Assembly (NCBI GenBank): GCA_003497445.1
Contig: DNNX01000049.1
Location: 1-10,874 of the forward strand
DNA length: 10,874 nt
Direction: 5' to 3'
Origin: Acholeplasmataceae bacterium
Lineage (GTDB): Bacteria; Bacillota_I; Bacilli_A; Acholeplasmatales; Acholeplasmataceae
The first letter of the stretch is position 1, and each line of letters starts with the position of its first letter. The notes under the pieces were generated by a model. The model saw only the letters and a list, made by a program, of their open reading frames with translations. It was not told the DNA's origin and made no database searches. Made by a program: the position numbers and the translations under genes. Shown piece after piece: positions 5,079-10,874 of the stretch.

Positions 5079-7480
5079 GCAACAATATTCACAAGCTTGT
5101 TTGGTATAACTATGACTTTAAATATTTGAAGACCTTCTAAATGTTTTAATACATTGAGATCTTCTCTTGCCATTTTTTCTAATGTCTCTTTATCTGTATC
5201 TCTAGGAAGTTGATGTTTTGCTCTCAATTTACCGTTAACTTGTATGACAATTTCAACCATGGATGAAATGGTTTTCGTTTCATCAAATGTTGGGAAATCA
5301 GAATACATGAGTGGTTCGTTAAATTTCAAAATAACTTCGTTTAGTTCTTCAGTAATATGTGGACATATTGGATTTAAACATTTTAAGAAGTTTCTCGCTT
5401 GATTTCTTCCAATTTTTTGATGTTTATATACCTCATTTACAAAAATCATCATTTGACTAATGGCAGTGTTAAACGCGAGTTTTTCATAATCTTCTGTCAC
5501 TTTTTTCACTGTCTGGTGATATATCATGTCTAAATTTTCTTGATCATCTGAGACTATAAACTCAAACATACGATATACACGATCTAAAAACTTCTTTGCA
5601 CCGTTTAATCCTTCAGATGACCATGGTTTATCTGCATCTAAAGGTCCTAAAAACATTTCGAATAGACGTAGTGCATCCGCGCCATATGTTTCAATCACAT
5701 CATCAGGATTGACAGTATTTCCTAGTGATTTACTCATTTTCGAGTGATCTTCACCTAAAATCATCCCTTGATTAAAGAGCTTCATAAATGGTTCTTTAAC
5801 CGATACATACCCTAAGTCAAATAAAAATTTCGTCCAAAAACGTGCATATAATAAATGTCCTACTGCATGTTCTGTCCCACCGATATATAAGTCGACAGGT
5901 AAATAGTAATCTAAAATATTTTTAGCTTCTTTAGAATCTAATGGTACCATGCCTAATGGTCCTTTAAGGAGATACCCTATAAAATACCAAGAGCTTCCTG
6001 CAAGCTGCGGCATGGTATTTGTATCTCGTCTTACTTTTTTACCTTGATACGTTGTATTTACCCAATCCTTGGCATGGACAAGTGGACTTTCTCCTGTACC
6101 GCTTGGCGCAATATTATCCATGATTGGAAGCATGAGCGGAAGATCTTCATCTTCTAACAACGTAATCATATCTTCATGATCAAATACAACTGGAAATGGT
6201 TCTCCCCAGTATCTTTGTCTAGAAAATACCCAATCACGCATTTTATACGTTGTGTGTGCATATCCTAGATCATGTTGATCTAAATATGCAACCATTGTTT
6301 TGATAGCGTCTTGATTGTTTAAACCATTCAAAAAATCCGATTGGATATGTTTGCCATCACCCGTGTAGACGCCTTCTTCATCATGCTCAATAACTGAAAT
6401 TATATCTAAATCAAATTTTTGAGCGAATGTGTAGTCTCTCTCATCATGCGCTGGAACTGCCATGATGGCACCAGTTCCGTATTGGGGTAATACATAATCT
6501 GCAATCCAAATTGGAATCTTTTTATGATTCAATGGATTGATTGCAAATGCACCTGTAAATGCACCTGTTTTATCTTGATCTGCATTTCTTTCTATATCAA
6601 GCTTTTGTTTTGTTTTTTCAATATATGCTTTAACATCCGACATTTCATCATCTGTTGTAATGTGTAACACAAGTGGATGCTCAGGAGCAAGTACCATATA
6701 AGTTGCACCAAATAACGTATCTGGTCTTGTTGTAAAGACTTGAATGATCTCATGATACTGATCGATTTTAAAATCCACCATCGCACCTGTCGATTTTCCA
6801 ATCCAGTTACGTTGCATATCTTTTAAATATTCTGGCCAATCTAAAGCGTCTAAGTCTTCAAGTAAGCGATCTGCATAATCCGTAATTTTTAAGACCCATT
6901 GACGCATCGCTTTTTTAACGACTGGATGATGTCCACGTTCAGAAAACATTTGGCCTTGTTCATTGATAATTTCATCATTTGCAAGGACCGTGCCAAGTGC
7001 TTCACAAAAATTAACTTCAACATCTTTTAATACTGCAAGTCCGTGCTCGTAAAGTTTCTTAAATATCCATTGTGTCCATTGAAAATACTCTGGATCTGAA
7101 GTTGCCAGTTCTCTGTCCCAATCAATGCCTTTACCAGCGCGTATCATTTGTTTTTTAAAGTTTTCAATATTTTCATAGGTGAATGTCTTAGGATCTTTAC
7201 CTGTTTTAAGAGCATATTGCTCCGCAGGAAGACCAAAAGCATCCCAACCCATCGGATGCATCACATTAAACCCTTGCATACGTTTAAATCTAGACATAAT
7301 ATCTGTTGCTGTATACCCTTCAATATGACCGACATGTAAACCAGCCGCACTAGGATAAGGAAACATATCAAGTACATAATATTTGTCTTGATGTGTATTC
7401 ATATTCGATTTAAATATTTTTTGTTCGAGCCAACGTTGTTGCCACTTGGTTTCTATTGTTTTAGGATCATAAGTTTTCAT
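5072..7480 (-). CDS. leuS: Leucyl-tRNA synthetase
   Basis: Charges tRNA-Leu with leucine in the cytoplasm. The protein has 802 residues, normal for bacterial LeuRS. Signature motifs are all present: the HIGH variant in PYPSAAGLHVGH (HVGH at 49-52); the CP1 editing domain with TTRPDTLFGATYM and GTGAIMAVPAHDERDY; the catalytic-core MRDWVFSRQRYWGEPFP and GGTEHAVGHLLYARFW; KMSKS at 581-585; then the helical anticodon-binding domain and the small C-terminal domain. I place the start at the second ATG (7480). AAGGAG (7490-7495) is nine bases from it but directly touches the first ATG (7487-7489), leaving no spacing. MKTYDPKTIETKWQ also resembles the usual LeuRS beginning. The gene sits between its own terminator and that of acpP, so it is probably monocistronic. 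There is no room for a T-box leader. Confidence 0.97.
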   Translation of the reverse strand: MKTYDPKTIETKWQQRWLEQKIFKSNMNTHQDKYYVLDMFPYPSAAGLHVGHIEGYTATDIMSRFKRMQGFNVMHPMGWDAFGLPAEQYALKTGKDPKTFTYENIENFKKQMIRAGKGIDWDRELATSDPEYFQWTQWIFKKLYEHGLAVLKDVEVNFCEALGTVLANDEIINEQGQMFSERGHHPVVKKAMRQWVLKITDYADRLLEDLDALDWPEYLKDMQRNWIGKSTGAMVDFKIDQYHEIIQVFTTRPDTLFGATYMVLAPEHPLVLHITTDDEMSDVKAYIEKTKQKLDIERNADQDKTGAFTGAFAINPLNHKKIPIWIADYVLPQYGTGAIMAVPAHDERDYTFAQKFDLDIISVIEHDEEGVYTGDGKHIQSDFLNGLNNQDAIKTMVAYLDQHDLGYAHTTYKMRDWVFSRQRYWGEPFPVVFDHEDMITLLEDEDLPLMLPIMDNIAPSGTGESPLVHAKDWVNTTYQGKKVRRDTNTMPQLAGSSWYFIGYLLKGPLGMVPLDSKEAKNILDYYLPVDLYIGGTEHAVGHLLYARFWTKFLFDLGYVSVKEPFMKLFNQGMILGEDHSKMSKSLGNTVNPDDVIETYGADALRLFEMFLGPLDADKPWSSEGLNGAKKFLDRVYRMFEFIVSDDQENLDMIYHQTVKKVTEDYEKLAFNTAISQMMIFVNEVYKHQKIGRNQARNFLKCLNPICPHITEELNEVILKFNEPLMYSDFPTFDETKTISSMVEIVIQVNGKLRAKHQLPRDTDKETLEKMAREDLNVLKHLEGLQIFKVIVIPNKLVNIVAK

Positions 7481-7489
7481 GGATGTCAT

Positions 7490-7495
7490 CTCCTT
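7490..7495 (-). promoter_or_regulatory. leuS: Ribosome binding site that decides the leuS start
   Basis: The minus strand reads AAGGAG followed by ATGACATCC and then ATG. The first ATG follows the Shine-Dalgarno with zero spacing; the second has nine bases, within the working range. The annotated protein should therefore lose the leading Met-Thr-Ser. Confidence 0.7.
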
Positions 7496-7508
7496 GTTAA
7501 CATGACTT

Positions 7509-7514
7509 ATTATA
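7509..7514 (-). promoter_or_regulatory. leuS: Possible -10 box of leuS
   Basis: TATAAT on the minus strand lies about 29 bases before the chosen ATG and after the acpP terminator. No clear -35 is visible, and the preceding TG is one base too close to count as a true extended -10. It is the best candidate in a gap of about 75 bases. Confidence 0.4.
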
Positions 7515-7533
7515 CATAAAAAAAAGAGATTTT

Positions 7534-7564
7534 AAAAGAAAAAAAGGCGACTCATCGCCTTTTT
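7534..7564 (-). terminator. acpP: acpP intrinsic terminator
   Basis: The minus strand has the 10-bp stem AAAAAGGCGA, loop TGAG, TCGCCTTTTT, followed by a T-rich run (7545-7539, then C and four T). It directly follows the acpP stop (7566-7568). A five-T run on the other side gives weaker potential on the plus strand, where no gene needs it. Confidence 0.88.
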
Positions 7565-7565
7565 A

Positions 7566-7793
7566 TTATTTGTTTTCTTCTAAATAACGAACAATATCGC
7601 CAACTGATTTAATGGCTTGTGCTTGTTCATCAGAAACTGAGACATCAAATGTATCTTCTATTTTCATGATGAGTTCAACTGCATCAATAGAATCTGCACC
7701 TAAATCTTCAGATAATCTTGCTTCCATTGTGACGAGTTCTGCGTCTACACTTAACTCTTCAACAATGATATCTTTGACTTGATCAAATACCAT
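7566..7793 (-). CDS. acpP: Acyl carrier protein
   Basis: This is a 75-residue acidic four-helix protein that carries fatty acyl chains on a phosphopantetheine arm. The attachment serine is Ser35 in LGADSIDAVELIM, preceded by the typical helix-1 region and followed by FDVSVSDEQAQAIKSVGDIVRYL. Length and acidity are those of a type II fatty acid synthase ACP, and the DSxD motif is intact. AAGGAGG stands seven bases before the ATG. No fatty acid synthesis gene is next to it; it has its own consensus promoter and terminator and looks like a one-gene unit. A carrier for lipid synthesis is the natural reading. A dedicated carrier for another pathway cannot be excluded from sequence alone. Confidence 0.95.
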   Translation of the reverse strand: MVFDQVKDIIVEELSVDAELVTMEARLSEDLGADSIDAVELIMKIEDTFDVSVSDEQAQAIKSVGDIVRYLEENK

Positions 7794-7803
7794 GTTATTT
7801 CCT

Positions 7804-7822
7804 CCTTATAAGGTTAACGTTA
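7804..7822. repeat. Two adjoining short palindromes in the acpP leader
   Basis: CCTTATAAGG (7804-7813) and TAACGTTA (7815-7822) are perfect palindromes one base apart. They lie between the acpP -10 box and its Shine-Dalgarno, and the first overlaps AAGG of that site. They could be an operator or chance in A+T-rich DNA; I do not recognise them as a known site. Confidence 0.35.
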
Positions 7823-7824
7823 GT

Positions 7825-7853
7825 ATTATATATAAAAGCCAATGTTTTGTCAA
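7825..7853 (-). promoter_or_regulatory. acpP: Consensus housekeeping promoter of acpP
   Basis: The minus strand has TTGACA (7853-7848), exactly 17 bases, then TATAAT (7830-7825), a full match to the vegetative sigma consensus. Start is expected near 7818. It begins four bases past the malQ stop codon, so acpP need not depend on malQ. It is the only promoter in the window with a perfect -35, which suggests strong, constant expression. Confidence 0.88.
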
Positions 7854-7857
7854 TGAA

Positions 7858-9354
7858 TTATGACTCAATATATATTTCATCACGTTGTTCTTTATGTCTT
7901 CCATAAAGCTTAGTGAGCATCGCTATTTTTCTTTGTAGTTGTATTGTAAAGTCTCTATGGACTGTTCTAAACCGCCAATTTTTACCTATTGTTGATGGTT
8001 CATTCATACGACCTGCATCCCCTAATTCTAAATAGTCTTGAAAAGGTATGATGGCAATTTTAGATGGACACTTAAGTGTTTCTTTGATCAATCCATAAGT
8101 GACACTTTCTCTAGATCCAGTATTCGTATATCTTAAGACATGAGTCTTTGTTTTTACATTCAAATGTTTAAACCATGATTTTGTTGTTTCGTTATCATGT
8201 GTCCCTGTATAAGCAACCGTGTTGACTGGAAATCCATGTGGCAGTGCGGCATTATTACCCTCATCATAGAGTGCAAACTGTGTGAGTTTCATCCCTGGAA
8301 ATCCGGTATTCTTAAGTAATTCAACAACGCGTGTTGTTACACGACCTAAATCTTCTGCAATAATGTTGAGTTTCCCTAATCTAGATTCAATCGTTTGAAA
8401 TAAATCATATCCTGGACCATCTAACCAAACTCCATGTCTTGCTGTTTTTTCATGTGCAGGAATACTATAATAATGCTCAAATCCTATAAAATGATCGATA
8501 CGAATCATGTCGTACAAATTTGATTGACTTGACATTCTTGCAACCCAGAAATCATAATTGGTATGTTTCAAATAACCCCAATCATAAAGTGGGTTCCCCC
8601 ATAATTGTCCATCTTCAGAAAATCCATCAGGTGGAACACCAGCGACATGTGTCATTTCTTTTTCATGATTGAGTTGAAACACTTGTGGCTGTGTCCAAAC
8701 TTCACTTGAATCGTATGCTAAGTAAATAGGAATATCACCGATGATTTGGATGCCTTTTTTGTTTGCATAATTTTTTAATAAAAACCATTGTTGATATGCT
8801 TTAAATTGTAAAAACTTATGAAATTCAATATCTTCATTGAGTTTGTCATTATAATAGGTTAAAGCAAAATCGTAGCGCATTTTGATATCTTCTGGCCATT
8901 GATTAAAAGGGGCACCATCAAAAAATCTTTTTAATGACATAAACAACGCGTAATCATGCAACCATGCTGCATGTTGATTCAAAAATCTCGTATATGCTTT
9001 ATTTTTTTCAAATCTAAGAAATGCTTTTTTTAAAATTGGTAATCGATCTTCATATAAAGCACCGTAATGAATATCTTTAGGATTGACTTTGTGCATCACA
9101 ATGTCTTTTTTAGTTAAAAGTTTTTCTTGGATAAGTCTATCTAAATCTATAAAATAATGATTCAGTGCATTTCCAGAAAATGTTTGATACGGGGAATCTC
9201 CATAAGACGTTGGTCCTAATGGTAAAATTTGCCAGTATGATTGTTTAGATTTTTTCAAAAAATCAATAAATTGATAGGCTGCTTCACCAAACGTACCGAT
9301 ACCATATGGTCCAGGTAAACTTGATATATGAAGCAAGATGCCACTACTTCTCAT
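7858..9354 (-). CDS. malQ: 4-alpha-glucanotransferase (amylomaltase, GH77)
   Basis: Transfers alpha-1,4-glucan chains between maltodextrins, releasing glucose, in the cytoplasm. The 498-residue length fits bacterial single-domain MalQ. The start MRSSGILLHISSLPGPYGIGTFG is the hallmark of the family, followed by YWQILPLGPTSYGDSPYQ. The three catalytic residues are present: nucleophile Asp287 (RIDHFIGFEHY), acid/base Glu334 (IIAEDLG) and Asp387 (TGTHDNETT), with spacing close to that of Thermus amylomaltase. GGAGG lies five bases before the ATG. It is divergent from a GH13 neopullulanase-like gene, its functional partner: one enzyme cleaves branched or cyclic dextrins, the other rearranges the products. 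I see no hairpin terminator between malQ and acpP, so some readthrough is possible. Confidence 0.96.
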   Translation of the reverse strand: MRSSGILLHISSLPGPYGIGTFGEAAYQFIDFLKKSKQSYWQILPLGPTSYGDSPYQTFSGNALNHYFIDLDRLIQEKLLTKKDIVMHKVNPKDIHYGALYEDRLPILKKAFLRFEKNKAYTRFLNQHAAWLHDYALFMSLKRFFDGAPFNQWPEDIKMRYDFALTYYNDKLNEDIEFHKFLQFKAYQQWFLLKNYANKKGIQIIGDIPIYLAYDSSEVWTQPQVFQLNHEKEMTHVAGVPPDGFSEDGQLWGNPLYDWGYLKHTNYDFWVARMSSQSNLYDMIRIDHFIGFEHYYSIPAHEKTARHGVWLDGPGYDLFQTIESRLGKLNIIAEDLGRVTTRVVELLKNTGFPGMKLTQFALYDEGNNAALPHGFPVNTVAYTGTHDNETTKSWFKHLNVKTKTHVLRYTNTGSRESVTYGLIKETLKCPSKIAIIPFQDYLELGDAGRMNEPSTIGKNWRFRTVHRDFTIQLQRKIAMLTKLYGRHKEQRDEIYIES

Positions 9355-9388
9355 TTAGTCCTCCATAGTATCCCTTGATAACGTGATT

Positions 9389-9397
9389 ATTGTAGCA
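9389..9397 (-). promoter_or_regulatory. malQ: Extended -10 promoter of malQ
   Basis: The minus strand reads TGCTACAAT, an extended -10 with one change from TATAAT. No good -35 is visible. Start is expected near 9382, giving a leader of about 28 bases. The cre-like site at 9419-9432 falls about 37 to 50 bases upstream of that start, where the -35 contact would be. Confidence 0.55.
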
Positions 9398-9418
9398 TAA
9401 TTTCTCAAAAAAAAATAA

Positions 9419-9432
9419 TGTTAGCGGTTTCA
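9419..9432. promoter_or_regulatory. cre-like operator (LacI/CcpA family) between malQ and the neopullulanase gene
   Basis: TGTTAGCGGTTTCA matches the catabolite responsive element consensus TGWAANCGNTNWCA at 13 of 14 positions, failing only at base four. It is the only such site I noticed, and it lies in the gap between two divergent maltodextrin genes. CcpA (carbon catabolite control) or a local LacI-family maltose regulator could bind it. Which one cannot be told from this window. Confidence 0.6.
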
Positions 9433-9462
9433 TAATCTTTTATTTTTCTCATAATATAAGCA

Positions 9463-9471
9463 TGATATAAT
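9463..9471 (+). promoter_or_regulatory. Extended -10 promoter of the neopullulanase gene
   Basis: TGATATAAT is a perfect extended -10 without a clear -35. The expected start, near 9478, coincides with the GGAG ribosome site (9478-9481), so the leader would be only about 11 bases. A weaker alternative, CATAAT at 9450-9455, would give a longer leader and place the cre-like site over its -35. Confidence 0.5.
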
Positions 9472-9488
9472 TAAACTGGAGAAATGAT

Positions 9489-10874
9489 ATGAACAAACAA
9501 GCAATTTATCATCAAGCAAAATCTCATTTAAGTTATGCCTTTGATAAGGAAACATTACATATTCTCATTCAATCAGACAAACATGATGATTTATCCGTGT
9601 CACTTATTTATGGGGATCCTTTTGAATGGAAAGATATTGATGGTACATTTTCGTGGATACATCATATTTCAAAGATGTCCAAACGGTATATAGATGATTT
9701 ACATACATATTATTTTTTAAGTATAAAACCAACACACAAGCGTACCAAATATGCCTTTTTAGTCAAAGAGGATGACGAAACCTATTTATATGGTACACAA
9801 GGTATAAAAACAATTCAAGATGGCGTTTTATTTAAAACATATGACTTAAGTCATTATTTTAATTTCCCTTACGTAAATCATGAAGATGTCATGGACACAC
9901 CTGATTGGTCAAAGCATATAATCTGGTATCAAATATTTCCTGATCGTTTTTATACAGATGCCCCTAAAGTGGATTGGCATATTGAAAAGGTTCATAATGA
10001 TTTACAAATGGGTGGGGATTTAAAAGGCATACATTCAAAAATACCTTACCTAAAATCTTTAGGTATTCAAGGCATTTATTTCACACCTATTTTCCATGCA
10101 TCATCCATGCACAAATATGATACCATTGATTATCATGTCATTGATCCTCAATTTGGAACTAACGAGGACTTTAAAACACTCGTGGAATCATGTCATCAAA
10201 ACGGTATTAAAGTGATGTTAGATGGCGTATTTAATCACTGTGGTTTTTTACACCCAATGTTTCAAGATGTTATTGTCCATGGACAAGACTCAAAATATAA
10301 AGACTGTTTTTTTATTCATGAATACCCAATTGTTGATTTTGAATTAAATGCGGATGGAAAACCAAAAAGATATCCTAATAAAAAAAATCGTTTTGAAACA
10401 TTCGGATTTACACCTATGATGCCAAAATGGAATACATCACATCCTATCGTTGAAGCATACTTACTAGATGTGATTACATTTTGGTTAAAAGAATATGATA
10501 TTGACGGATGGCGACTTGATGTCTCTAATGAAGTGAGTCATGATTTTTTAAGAAAAATTAGAATTGCTGCACGAAATATAAAAAAAGATGCCTTCATTTT
10601 GGGAGAAAACTGGGATAGTTCACTACCTTGGCTACTCGGAGATCAAATGGATGCAGTGATGAATTATGATTTAAGTGTGCCGATTTGGAATTTTTTAGAA
10701 CATCAAACAACTCAACAAACGTTTTCAGAAGATATACACCGGTATTTAGCGAGAACACCAAAACATGTCATTGAAGCAATGTTTAATTTAGTGTGTTCAC
10801 ATGATACGATTCGTATTAAAAAAAGACTTAATGATGATCCTAGAAGAATGAAACTTGCGTATTTACTCATGTTT
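9489..10874 (+). CDS. GH13 neopullulanase / cyclomaltodextrinase / maltogenic amylase (3' end cut by window edge)
   Basis: Hydrolyses alpha-1,4 (and often alpha-1,6) bonds in cyclodextrins, pullulan and maltodextrins. The first 462 codons of a protein usually near 590 residues are present, open to the last base. An N-terminal beta domain (about 1-125, CBM34-like, weak sequence match) precedes the barrel, which starts at IIWYQIFPDRFY. Conserved GH13 regions follow: DGVFNHCG (region I, with the NHCG form typical of this subgroup); DGWRLDVSNEV with nucleophile Asp344; LGENWDSS with acid/base Glu373; and CSHDTIR with Asp439. FTPIFHASSMHKYDTIDY also fits the subgroup. There is no signal peptide, so it acts in the cytoplasm. 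GGAG lies seven bases before the ATG. Pairing with divergent malQ supports maltodextrin use. Exact substrate preference cannot be fixed. Confidence 0.93.
   Translation, partial: MNKQAIYHQAKSHLSYAFDKETLHILIQSDKHDDLSVSLIYGDPFEWKDIDGTFSWIHHISKMSKRYIDDLHTYYFLSIKPTHKRTKYAFLVKEDDETYLYGTQGIKTIQDGVLFKTYDLSHYFNFPYVNHEDVMDTPDWSKHIIWYQIFPDRFYTDAPKVDWHIEKVHNDLQMGGDLKGIHSKIPYLKSLGIQGIYFTPIFHASSMHKYDTIDYHVIDPQFGTNEDFKTLVESCHQNGIKVMLDGVFNHCGFLHPMFQDVIVHGQDSKYKDCFFIHEYPIVDFELNADGKPKRYPNKKNRFETFGFTPMMPKWNTSHPIVEAYLLDVITFWLKEYDIDGWRLDVSNEVSHDFLRKIRIAARNIKKDAFILGENWDSSLPWLLGDQMDAVMNYDLSVPIWNFLEHQTTQQTFSEDIHRYLARTPKHVIEAMFNLVCSHDTIRIKKRLNDDPRRMKLAYLLMF

Noticed and set aside
6592..6801. Minus-strand open frame of 69 codons
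   Set aside because: Out-of-frame shadow within the leuS editing domain; the leuS frame carries the conserved motifs here.
7148..7339. Plus-strand open frame of 63 codons
   Set aside because: Antisense to the leuS N-terminus, which contains the HVGH motif; no ribosome site or promoter of its own.
7490..7565. T-box or other leucine-sensing leader before leuS
   Set aside because: The gap is about 75 bases and is mostly taken by the acpP terminator; there is no room for specifier and antiterminator structures.
1..10874. Mobile elements, CRISPR arrays, tRNA or rRNA genes, phage or defence genes
   Set aside because: No spaced direct repeats, no terminal inverted repeats, no transposase or integrase motifs and no cloverleaf-like or rRNA stretches were seen; nearly all sequence is explained by the genes listed.

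Overview
The window is A+T-rich bacterial DNA, densely coded on both strands with mostly short intergenic gaps. Every Trp I checked is TGG. All eight complete genes end in TAA (seven) or TAG (leuS), so the standard code fits. Gram-positive type PolC, a YtqB/MnmM-type tRNA methyltransferase, a DUF1189 membrane protein, stand-alone acyl carrier protein and maltodextrin enzymes together suggest a low-GC Firmicutes/Tenericutes lineage. An Acholeplasma- or Izemoplasma-like organism is my best guess. This is an inference from content and composition, not a database match.

Layout. Positions 1-2000 (minus strand) carry a DUF1189 membrane protein gene overlapping the GTG start of polC, which runs off the left edge just inside its exonuclease domain. 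A divergent gene, mnmM (2120-2653, plus), is fired from a mirror-image pair of extended -10 promoters. It ends in a bidirectional terminator hairpin that it shares with the next block. Positions 2682-4996 (minus) form a three-gene block: an ECF sigma factor, an overlapping single-pass membrane protein (candidate anti-sigma factor), and an exported helical protein of unknown function. Positions 5072-7480 are leuS, 7566-7793 acpP and 7858-9354 malQ, all minus and apparently separate transcription units. Positions 9489-10874 (plus) are the first 462 codons of a GH13 neopullulanase/cyclomaltodextrinase gene divergent from malQ.

How the genes work together. The most interesting part is the ECF module. 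The sigma gene and the exported-protein gene are preceded by the same bipartite motif, TACCAATAAA then 14 bases then CGTAATATA. Spacing is identical and the spacers are unrelated. This looks like the sigma factor's own promoter, so the module is probably autoregulated and the exported protein is a target. The second copy overlaps the last codons and stop of the candidate anti-sigma gene. The other regulatory point is the malQ/neopullulanase divergent region. It holds a 13-of-14 match to the cre consensus (LacI/CcpA family operator), which fits carbon-controlled maltodextrin use. The remaining genes (polC, leuS, acpP, mnmM) are housekeeping.

I see no tRNA or rRNA gene, insertion sequence, CRISPR array or riboswitch. 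No stretch over 300 bases lacks a gene.
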